Part shown: in pieces, positions 1 to 5,815 of the stretch | How the letters are laid out: every line of letters starts with the position of its first letter | How positions within the stretch are numbered: the first letter of the stretch is position 1 | Assembly: GCA_016791085.1 (NCBI GenBank) | Contig: JAEUNN010000644.1 | Location: 1 to 6,657 of the forward strand | Source: Rhodocyclaceae bacterium | GTDB taxonomy: Bacteria; Pseudomonadota; Gammaproteobacteria; Burkholderiales; Rhodocyclaceae | Length of the DNA: 6,657 nucleotides | Direction: 5' to 3' | Notes under the pieces: model-generated | What the model saw: the letters and a program-made list of their open reading frames with translations, nothing else | The model's database searches: none | What the model was told of the DNA's origin: nothing | Made by a program: the position numbers and the translations under genes

Positions 1-32
1 TGGCGCGGGGCACTCCCGGAACGAGGCTGGCC

Positions 33-1151
33 TTAGCGAACCTGCACGAGCTGCGGCGTAGGCACGTCCTTCGGGCTAAGTTCGACCTGCGAAAACAGGA
101 AGCCCAAAGCCTGAAAGGTACTGCGGTTGCGGTTGCTGCCCTTGAGGTCGGAAATAGTGTAGGAAACGCCCGCGTAATCGAGCGTGGCGGCAGGCGGTGC
201 GGTCATGTCCGGGCTGGCTTTGATGCGCAGTAGCGGCGTGCGCTGGCTGGCCGGTACATTGGCGGTAATGCTGTCTGGCAGGCTGTCGTAGGCGTCTGCA
301 TCGTAGGCCAGTGCGTGCAACATGCCGATGAAGGTGCGCGGTGTGATGACCAGGCGTGCGGCGCCTTGTTTGCCGCTGAACGCCCGAATCTGGTATTCCG
401 GTTTTTCTGCCCCGCGCCGCAGAATTTTTTGCACCGTCTGTTCTGCGAGCGGGTATAGAAACGCGCCTCGCTCATCGGTTTGTACGTCCAGCATGCGCCC
501 GCCGATCAGATAATCGAGCATCGCCGCAAGGCGCAGGAAGTCGGCATAGTTTTCAGGGTCTGCCGGATCATAGTAATTCTGCAGCGTGACGCTGTCGCCG
601 CCGGCAAAATTCAAAGTCATGGACGCTGCCGACATGCGCAGCAGCATGCCCGCCGACATGCCCTGGGTGGCCAGTGAATTGACTACCTTGAGGTCGAGCG
701 GGCGCAACAGCAAGCTTCCGAATGCCGGGCCGCTCAGGGGCGCGAAGTTGAATAGCGGGGATTCGGTGGCCGTGCCGGAAAATCCCAGGCCATTTACGCG
801 CGCGAAACTGCCGGCTACGGCGCTGTCGCTTTCGGTGCGCGATGCGCTGGCGTTGAAGCCCTTGGTGAATGAAAACTGTGCGGTAATGGGCCCCAGTTGC
901 AGAAAATACGGCGGGTGGCGATTATGGATGCGGGCCAGATTGAGCAATAGTTGTTGGTTATTGACTTCGGCATGGGCGTTGGCGTAATCGACGTAGGATG
1001 AACGCAGCGCCGATGGGCCGGAACAGCCGGCCGCCAGCATGACGGCGCCTGCCAGCGTGGCGATTCGCAGTACCAGCGATTTGCGCCGCAAGTCGCGCTG
1101 GCCGCAGCCTGGGCGGCCTGTGCGGATGGAGTCGGGCGAGGAAGTGGGCAT
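33..1151 (-). CDS. Predicted lipoprotein of unknown function, 372 aa
   Basis: Seen: the N-terminus has an Arg/Lys patch (residues 22-24, RRK), a hydrophobic stretch (about 27-40) and a lipobox-like AAGC with Cys43, so a lipidated protein is predicted. Ser at +2 would favour the outer membrane under the enterobacterial Lol rule. Mature residues 64-95 carry a recognisable block (NNQQLLLNLARIHNR, then PPYFLQLGPITAQFSF). I associate this block with uncharacterised proteobacterial lipoproteins containing a QLLLNLxR motif, but I know no function for them. The rest is mixed alpha/beta without a catalytic motif I recognise. The start is uncertain. ATG at 1151 gives an unusually long 21-residue leader before the RRK patch and lacks a good ribosome binding site. 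A TTG at 1091 would give a compact signal peptide beginning at residue 21, also without a clear site. The gene lies 193 bases after the DUF697 gene and ends with TAA near the window edge. The reading frame is secure; the function is unknown. Confidence 0.85.
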   Translation of the reverse strand: MPTSSPDSIRTGRPGCGQRDLRRKSLVLRIATLAGAVMLAAGCSGPSALRSSYVDYANAHAEVNNQQLLLNLARIHNRHPPYFLQLGPITAQFSFTKGFNASASRTESDSAVAGSFARVNGLGFSGTATESPLFNFAPLSGPAFGSLLLRPLDLKVVNSLATQGMSAGMLLRMSAASMTLNFAGGDSVTLQNYYDPADPENYADFLRLAAMLDYLIGGRMLDVQTDERGAFLYPLAEQTVQKILRRGAEKPEYQIRAFSGKQGAARLVITPRTFIGMLHALAYDADAYDSLPDSITANVPASQRTPLLRIKASPDMTAPPAATLDYAGVSYTISDLKGSNRNRSTFQALGFLFSQVELSPKDVPTPQLVQVR

Positions 1152-1233
1152 GGATAGGTATTCGCTTTAATGTTTGGTGATGGCGCTGCCGCTCAAGGCG
1201 CAATCAAGACGCCCGCGCAATTTGCCTGCTGTG

Positions 1234-1248
1234 CACCTTTGCAAGGTG
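1234..1248 (-). repeat. Short perfect hairpin upstream of the lipoprotein gene
   Basis: CACCTT and AAGGTG form a perfect 6-base stem around a 3-base loop, about 83 bases before the ATG at 1151. No T-tract follows on the minus strand, so it does not look like an intrinsic terminator. It could be an RNA stem in the leader, a small operator or chance. Confidence 0.3.
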
Positions 1249-1293
1249 GCGATTGACGTGCGCAGCTCGGCGCGCCCGACGCATGGAACTGAA

Positions 1294-1336
1294 CTTGCGA
1301 CCCGGGCGCACCCCCGCAAGTACACGGCCGGGCCGT
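1294..1336 (-). terminator. Paired inverted repeats just after the DUF697 gene, possible weak terminator
   Basis: Two inverted repeats lie directly downstream of the stop at 1345. The first is ACGGCC-G-GGCCGT (1324-1336), starting 9 bases after the stop; its one-base spacer is too short for a normal RNA loop. The second is CTTGCG (1294-1299) pairing with CGCAAG (1315-1320), with GGG and CCC in the loop able to pair further. In the minus-strand RNA the second stem is followed only by a mildly U-containing stretch (UUCAGUUCC), not a real U-tract. Position suits a 3' end, but the missing U-tract leaves a terminator role doubtful. The rest of the 193-base gap shows nothing convincing; the best promoter guess (TTGAGC, 18 bases, CATTAA, near 1196-1167) is poor. 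Confidence 0.25.
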
Positions 1337-1344
1337 AGCCATGC

Positions 1345-1917
1345 TCAGTTCGCGGCGGCGACAGCGGACGGTGACTCGCCAAGGTTTCCCGCGGCCTCGG
1401 CATCCTTGGCAACTTCTTTGCCCTTTTGCACTTCCCGCTTGAACAGCGCGCGCATTTTTGTGGTGTCGAAATTGCTCAAGGTGCCGCCGCCTTCGAAGTG
1501 CGAAATGAACACTTGTCCAACGGCATATGTGATGGCGCCGGCGGAAATGCCCACACTTGCCATGCCGCCAATGGTGCCAAGTACCGGCAGTGCCTTGGCA
1601 AGGCTGCCCAGGCCAACCACGCCGACCACGGCACCGGCACCCGACAGCAGCGACGTAACCAGGGACTTGCCGAGGTTTTCCTTGAACGGCACCTCGTAGT
1701 GTTTGCACAGGCTATGCACGAGCTTGACCTCGAGTGCCATGATGCCGGCGAGGTCGGCCAGCGGTACGGGAATCAGCGCGAAGCCGGTCGAGCCGATCAC
1801 GTAGCTTTTGACGATATTTTCTGCCGCCAGTCTGCGCTCTGCAGCCGGCTTTTCAGCCGCCGCAGGGGTGGCTTCGGTGACGCTCTGTTCGATGGCTTGC
1901 GCGGTTTCGTTCGACAT
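1345..1917 (-). CDS. Stand-alone DUF697-like membrane-associated protein, 190 aa
   Basis: Seen: a polar, Ala/Glu-rich N-terminus (1-35) precedes the block GFALIPVPLADLAGIMALEV (45-64), which leads into KLVHSLCKHYEVPF (65-78) and a Gly/Ala-rich hydrophobic region (about 92-137). The C-terminus is charged and low-complexity (155-190). The pattern of a P-x-P-L-A-D-L turn, a helix with E/Q-V-K, then Y-x-V-P-F and small-residue helices is typical of DUF697, as I know it from the C-terminal part of YcjF-type proteins and of some membrane-associated GTPases. No GTPase P-loop is present, so only the DUF697 part is encoded. Two hydrophobic helical regions suggest membrane insertion or peripheral association. 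The biochemical role of DUF697 is not established. The ATG at 1917 is well supported by GAGGAA six bases upstream. The 165-base gap before it may hold an independent start of transcription, though none is evident. Confidence 0.85.
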   Translation of the reverse strand: MSNETAQAIEQSVTEATPAAAEKPAAERRLAAENIVKSYVIGSTGFALIPVPLADLAGIMALEVKLVHSLCKHYEVPFKENLGKSLVTSLLSGAGAVVGVVGLGSLAKALPVLGTIGGMASVGISAGAITYAVGQVFISHFEGGGTLSNFDTTKMRALFKREVQKGKEVAKDAEAAGNLGESPSAVAAAN

Positions 1918-1923
1918 GGGTAA

Positions 1924-1929
1924 TTCCTC
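1924..1929 (-). promoter_or_regulatory. Ribosome binding site of the DUF697 gene
   Basis: GAGGAA on the minus strand, six bases before the ATG at 1917. This fixes the start of the DUF697-like protein. Confidence 0.7.
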
Positions 1930-2026
1930 AAATTGACGGTTCTACGATTCTGGCCGCGCTTCCAGGGCGGTCAGGCTGGCGTGCCGGTTCGGGTGTCAAT
2001 CGGCATCGGATGCTTAAAATTCGTCG

Positions 2027-2034
2027 CCTCCTTT
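2027..2034 (-). promoter_or_regulatory. Orphan Shine-Dalgarno-like sequence in the Amt/DUF697 gap
   Basis: AAAGGAGG on the minus strand closely matches the anti-Shine-Dalgarno complement, yet no ATG, GTG or TTG lies 5-12 bases downstream. The nearest downstream ATG is at 2006, twenty bases away, and opens an 11-codon frame ending at 1971. The motif also lies inside a 7-codon frame (2037-2014, MKGGDEF). The remainder of the 1918-2082 gap has only short inverted repeats and a perfect TTGACA (1999-1994) with no -10 partner. Could be a leader-peptide site, a relic of a lost gene or chance. Confidence 0.3.
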
Positions 2035-2082
2035 CATGCGTACGGACGCTTGCGCCAACGTGGGCGTCGTGCCGGGCTGGGT

Positions 2083-3696
2083 TCATGATGCTTGTACTGC
2101 CGCGACTGCCGGTACGCTGGGGGCGGCTTGATTTTCGGGGGACGGTCTGCGAAATGCCAGCGAGCAGGTGAGGCCGCCGGCAAGTCCGAATAGCGTCACG
2201 GCCAGGGCGCCATCGAACTGCGCGCGCAGGCTGTCCATGTCGGGCGGAGCGAATACGCCGTCGCTGCCGAACAGTCCGACCGCCAGCGTGCCCAACAGTC
2301 CGCATAGGCCGTGCACGGCGAACAGTGACGCGGGTAGTTTGCTGCGTTTGTGCAGGTGAATTTCCAGCACCGGCGTGGCGAGCGCGACCAGCATGCCGGC
2401 TGCGGCGCCGGTCGCGACGGCTTCGGCCAGGCTGTAGCAGTCGGCGCCGCCAAGGATCGCGACCAGCCCGCCAAGCGCGGCGACGGCGATCTGTGTCGTA
2501 CCGTAGCCGCCCAGGCCGCGCAACAGGCGTATGCGCAATATGACGAGGGCCGCCAGCGCGGCGGCGGCGCTGCCGCCAGCGCACGCGAATACGATGCGCG
2601 ACAGCGGGGTGCTGTTATCCGGCAGGCCGACGCCAGGCAGGCCGAAACTGCCGGCGGCGATCAGCAGGGCTGCCATGGCCGTCAGGTGAATGGCGCCGCC
2701 TGCGTTGGCCGGTCTGCCGGCCGTAAGTTCCGCGCCGGTGCGCTTGCCCCACAGGCAGCCCAGGGCAAAGCAGGCGGCCAGGGCATTGACCACGCTGGAA
2801 CCGGCAAAATCGCGGAAACCATCCGCCTCCAGCCACCCGGCACTGCCAGGCACGAGGCGTGCGCCCCAGGCCCAGTGCGCAAACAGCGGATAGACCAGCA
2901 GGGCGAATACCAGCACCGCAACGAAACTGCCGGCGCTGGCGACCGTCGCCGGCATTGCCCGCAGCACGATGCTGCAAGCCGTCAGTCCGAGCGCAAGTTG
3001 TACGACCATTACCGCGCCGGGGTCGCCGGCGCTGCGCAAGGCCTCGCGACCCAGATAGGCGAGCGGGTTGCCGTACAGCGATGTGCCGCCCGGGCCGAAA
3101 ATCAGACCGAAGCCCAGCAGCAGGAATAGGGCGGCGAACAGCAGCATGAGCAGCAGGTTGCGGCGTACCAGCAAGTCTCGCACGGCAGCCGGCGCGCGTG
3201 CCAGTGGCAGCAACAAGTGGCCCAGCGGCAGCATGAGCAGCAGCACGCCGAATAACAGGATGGCGCGGCCGGTTTCCTGTACGGAACTGCTGCCGGGCGC
3301 CAGGTAGTCGGACGTCGCACCCTGAGCGCCGCTGCCACCGGCGCGGCGGGCGGCGGACTGCTTGTTGCCATCCATCAGGGCCAGCACCCGGGTCAATTTG
3401 TCGGCGCTGTCCTGTGCCTTGGTTTGTGCCTCGAACAGCTTCACGTTATTGTCTTCCAGCTGTGCCTTGAGCTGGATGATTGCCTCATTGCTCGACTTCA
3501 GCGTGGCTTCGAGCTCGGCCACCTTTGCGGCAAGTTCCTCCTGGGTATTGCCCTGGGATTCCAGGTCTGCCTGCAGTTTCGACAGTTCCACACCATCGCC
3601 GCGCGTTTTCTGCGGGCGTGCATGGGACGCCGTGGCGACCAGCACGACCGCCATGCAGAGAAAAATCGCATTGAGGAACGGCTTCAGGTTGCGCAT
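2083..3696 (-). CDS. Signal peptide, coiled coil and divergent Amt-family (ammonium transporter-like) protein, 537 aa
   Basis: Seen: a cleavable signal peptide (1-26, ending SHA), a Leu/Ala/Glu-rich coiled coil (about 36-109), a Gly/Ser linker (119-139), then about eleven hydrophobic segments (144-515) and a Pro/Ala tail. The membrane part matches Amt/Rh landmarks: AHWAWG (273-278), RDFAGSSVVN (295-304), LWGKRTGA (315-322) and FAVHGLCGLLGTLAVGLFG (459-477). Known family: Amt proteins conduct ammonium as trimers. By manual alignment to E. coli AmtB, the second pore histidine (H318) is H462, D160 is D296 and W148 is W277. H168 is Asn304, F107 is Thr239, F103 is Ala235, F215 is Leu353, W212 is Ser350 and S219 is Gly357. 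Inference: ordinary ammonium conduction is doubtful, and a sensor or another substrate is possible. ATG 3696 is chosen because it opens the signal peptide. An ATG at 3765 overlaps the upstream stop (TGATG) and would add 23 residues. Neither has a strong ribosome binding site. Confidence 0.87.
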   Translation of the reverse strand: MRNLKPFLNAIFLCMAVVLVATASHARPQKTRGDGVELSKLQADLESQGNTQEELAAKVAELEATLKSSNEAIIQLKAQLEDNNVKLFEAQTKAQDSADKLTRVLALMDGNKQSAARRAGGSGAQGATSDYLAPGSSSVQETGRAILLFGVLLLMLPLGHLLLPLARAPAAVRDLLVRRNLLLMLLFAALFLLLGFGLIFGPGGTSLYGNPLAYLGREALRSAGDPGAVMVVQLALGLTACSIVLRAMPATVASAGSFVAVLVFALLVYPLFAHWAWGARLVPGSAGWLEADGFRDFAGSSVVNALAACFALGCLWGKRTGAELTAGRPANAGGAIHLTAMAALLIAAGSFGLPGVGLPDNSTPLSRIVFACAGGSAAAALAALVILRIRLLRGLGGYGTTQIAVAALGGLVAILGGADCYSLAEAVATGAAAGMLVALATPVLEIHLHKRSKLPASLFAVHGLCGLLGTLAVGLFGSDGVFAPPDMDSLRAQFDGALAVTLFGLAGGLTCSLAFRRPSPENQAAPSVPAVAAVQAS

Positions 3697-3764
3697 GATG
3701 TGCCGTACCGGGCCCGCTCGGCCGAAGAGATTTGGACGTTCACGTGCTGTATGCAATTGCAACA

Positions 3765-3971
3765 TCACCTGCGGCCGCGCTTGTCGAGCGGCGGCGGATC
3801 CTCGTCCGGATCGTAGGTATCGCCCGCCAGCACGAACAGCAGGCCCAGGAACGGGCTGAACAGCATGGATGCCCACAAATATCCCCAGAAGCCCCACTTG
3901 CGCTTGCGCCCGAAAGTGGCAATCAACAAGGATGCAATGAAGTATAAGACTGCCAGCGCGACCGGGTTCAT
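3765..3971 (-). CDS. Small two-TM membrane protein, 68 aa
   Basis: Seen: two hydrophobic segments (about 3-20 and 28-49) are separated by a short basic turn, GRKRKWGFWG (21-30). The C-terminal tail is acidic and proline-rich (DPDEDPPPLD, 54-63), ending in basic residues. The positive-inside rule would put the basic turn in the cytoplasm and both ends outside. The start is well supported: GAGGAA lies seven bases before the ATG at 3971. The gene sits 22 bases after the lipoprotein gene, and its TGA overlaps by one base an in-frame ATG of the Amt-like gene, so translational coupling is plausible. I do not recognise a family. By position it could be a small accessory subunit of the Amt-like protein or of the lipoprotein; this is inference only. 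Confidence 0.75.
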   Translation of the reverse strand: MNPVALAVLYFIASLLIATFGRKRKWGFWGYLWASMLFSPFLGLLFVLAGDTYDPDEDPPPLDKRGRR

Positions 3972-3978
3972 TTTTCGT

Positions 3979-3984
3979 TTCCTC
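3979..3984 (-). promoter_or_regulatory. Ribosome binding site of the 68-aa gene
   Basis: GAGGAA on the minus strand, seven bases before the ATG at 3971, in the 22-base gap after the lipoprotein stop. It supports this short frame as a real gene. Confidence 0.65.
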
Positions 3985-3993
3985 GATGCGATT

Positions 3994-5808
3994 TCAGTTC
4001 AGATGCGCATCCGGCGCCAGCTTGAGCAGCGCACTGCGATGCAGCACTCCCAGCTCATCCAGCAGGGGCAGATTTACCTTGACCAAGGGCATGTTTTCCA
4101 TGCGTTCGGCTAGCTCGAATACTTTCATGTTGCGCAGTACGTCGGCATAGAGGTTGGCGCCCGATCCGCTGCGCAGGTCAAGGTTCATGCGGTCTATCGC
4201 AAGCGCCAGCCCGGGCGGCAACTGTGTGCTTGGTCCGAGCATGAAGGCGCCAACCTTGTAGCGCGCCAGCGTGACATGCAACTGGCCGAGAAATTCCGGC
4301 TCCACGCCGGCGAAGCTGGAAGTAAGTACGGCATCGCTTTTCAGGGCCAGGCGGCCGTAACAATCGAGCAGGGCGTTCTTGATGGCCGCGGTTTGCTGCC
4401 CGTCGGCCGCAACGAAGCAGGCGTCCACGCTGAAATTTTTCACGCCTCCGAGCGCGCGTGCGCGCGCCACGCGTTGGCGCGACGGCTCATCGCCCGGCAG
4501 CACCAGTCCCAGCCGCTTGAAGCGCAATAGTTCCTGGGCCAGGTCGAGCTGCAGGTTGTCCAGGTCTTGCGGCGCCAGCTTGCGCCCGAAGGCGCGCGAA
4601 AAATCGGTGACCTGGCGCTGGTCGGCGACGCCTGCCGCGCGCAGCGCATCGAGCAGGAACGGTAGCTGGATACCGTCCAGAGCGTGCCAATTGCCGTCCT
4701 TGAGCACCTGGAAAAAGAACTTCTTGCCGTTCAGGTCGCCGGCTGCATTGAAGGCGTGCACACCGGTCACGCCCGTCCAGTAGGGCAGGAAGTGCAAAGT
4801 CGAAGCGACCGCGGAAGTTTGTGTCGTGCGTGCAACGCGTATTGCCTGCGCCAGCAGTCGCATCGAGTCATAACCCTGCGCGGCATTGATATCCGGGTCG
4901 CGCCCGTAGGCCTGTTTGTAGGCATCGGCGAAATTGCGCTCGCTGCTATCGGTACCGCGCGGGCGATAAACGACCGGCACGATGGTACCGTCGCCGGCCG
5001 CGCCGGCCGCCCGCGCGTAGGCGCGCGCAATCAGCGAATCGCTGCCGAGTATGGGTACACCGACGCCCATTTCGCGCAGCTGCCGCGCCATGCGCGCGCC
5101 GGCTTCCGTGGGCGCGCACAAAAAGACTGCATCGAATTTCTGGCTGGCGAAGCGATTCACGATAGCGCGATAATCGTCTTCGCTCGCCGAGAAGGACGTG
5201 CGGCTGGCAAATTTGATCCCGCGGGCGATCGCTTCGTCGTCGAACAGGTAGGCCAGTTCGCGACTATAGTCGTCGCGCGTGTACAGCAGCACCATGCGCC
5301 GGTAGCCGAGCGTGTCCGCGGTGCTGGCCAACTGCGCCGCCATTGTCGGGTTGTTCGGGACCATGCGGAACACATAGTCGAAGTTGTGCCCGGTAAGGCG
5401 CTTTTGGGTCGCGAAGGGGGGCAGGAATACGAGGTGTGCCGCCTCGTAAATGACTGAGGCCGGCGTCGCGGCGGACGAGGTGCGATGGCCCAGTACCGCG
5501 ACCAGGCGTGGATTGCGCGCGAGTTGCAGGATTGCCGGTCGCTCCCGGTCGAAGCCGCCGCCCCCGGATTCCACGATCAGGCGCAAGTTGCGACCGAGCA
5601 GCTTTTCGGGCGACTGATTGATTTGCGCCATGGCCAGGCGTATGCCCTGCAGGTAGCCGGGCTGCTCGGCGTCTTCCCAGGCGGCGACATAAATGTCGTC
5701 CTCGGCGCGCTGCGCGATTTCGTTGCGCTGGCGTACCATTTTCGCGTAATTTTCGCCGCAGCCGAACAGGCTGAAAAGCAGTGCGAGGGTGAGTAGCAGG
5801 CGCAGCAT
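3994..5808 (-). CDS. LivK-like periplasmic ligand-binding lipoprotein with unassigned C-terminal region, 604 aa
   Basis: Seen: a short signal sequence ends in LFGC with Cys17 and Gly at +2, predicting a lipid-anchored periplasmic protein. Phe at -2 of the lipobox is atypical. Residues about 36-378 follow the type I binding-protein pattern (Peripla_BP_6, as in LivK): GIRLAMAQIN (55-64), a long lobe with VLGHRTSSAATPAS (105-118), FRMVPNNPTMAAQLA (147-161), a second lobe with VPILGSDSL (251-259), QGYDSMRLLAQAI (311-323) and TGVHAFNAAGDLNGKKFFFQVLKDG (348-372, cited as a region). Known family: these bind amino acids, amides or urea for ABC importers, and some act as sensors. Residues 380-604 exceed the usual length of about 370-420 and match nothing I recognise. 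No ABC permease or ATPase is beside it. The ATG at 5808 follows the SPFH stop by seven bases and has no clear ribosome binding site, so coupling is likely. An ATG at 5847 would add 13 residues ahead of the signal. Confidence 0.88.
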   Translation of the reverse strand: MLRLLLTLALLFSLFGCGENYAKMVRQRNEIAQRAEDDIYVAAWEDAEQPGYLQGIRLAMAQINQSPEKLLGRNLRLIVESGGGGFDRERPAILQLARNPRLVAVLGHRTSSAATPASVIYEAAHLVFLPPFATQKRLTGHNFDYVFRMVPNNPTMAAQLASTADTLGYRRMVLLYTRDDYSRELAYLFDDEAIARGIKFASRTSFSASEDDYRAIVNRFASQKFDAVFLCAPTEAGARMARQLREMGVGVPILGSDSLIARAYARAAGAAGDGTIVPVVYRPRGTDSSERNFADAYKQAYGRDPDINAAQGYDSMRLLAQAIRVARTTQTSAVASTLHFLPYWTGVTGVHAFNAAGDLNGKKFFFQVLKDGNWHALDGIQLPFLLDALRAAGVADQRQVTDFSRAFGRKLAPQDLDNLQLDLAQELLRFKRLGLVLPGDEPSRQRVARARALGGVKNFSVDACFVAADGQQTAAIKNALLDCYGRLALKSDAVLTSSFAGVEPEFLGQLHVTLARYKVGAFMLGPSTQLPPGLALAIDRMNLDLRSGSGANLYADVLRNMKVFELAERMENMPLVKVNLPLLDELGVLHRSALLKLAPDAHLN

Positions 5809-5815
5809 GCGGGGC

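Noticed and set aside
1..32. Possible terminator or next gene after the last lipoprotein
   Set aside because: Only 32 bases are present; no stem with a T-tract and no start codon with a ribosome binding site can be seen.
1971..1999. Perfect TTGACA (minus strand, 1999-1994) as a -35 box for the DUF697 gene
   Set aside because: No TATAAT-like hexamer at 16-18 bases; the sequence there is GC-rich (GCCTGA).
2045..2068. Overlapping inverted repeats (GACGC/GCGTC) after the Amt-like stop, as a terminator
   Set aside because: Short 5-base stem with a long loop and no following T-tract on the minus strand.
1918..2082. Sigma-54 promoter, looked for because Amt genes are often nitrogen-regulated
   Set aside because: No GG-N10-GC arrangement resembling the -24/-12 consensus was found in this gap. 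The region upstream of the first gene is outside the window and could not be tested.
1928..2584. A 218-codon minus-strand frame overlapping the end of the Amt-like gene and running through the following gap
   Set aside because: Arg/Pro-rich composition typical of an out-of-frame GC-rich shadow, no family resemblance, and its good ribosome-site-like motif lies near its end rather than its start.
2350..3129. A 259-codon plus-strand frame antisense to the Amt-like gene
   Set aside because: Gln/Ala/Gly/Arg-rich low-complexity translation of the antisense strand with no recognisable domain. The opposite strand encodes a clear Amt fold.
4684..5457. A 257-codon plus-strand frame antisense to the ligand-binding lipoprotein
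   Set aside because: It mirrors the codon structure of the LivK-like domain on the other strand and shows no domain or ribosome binding site of its own.
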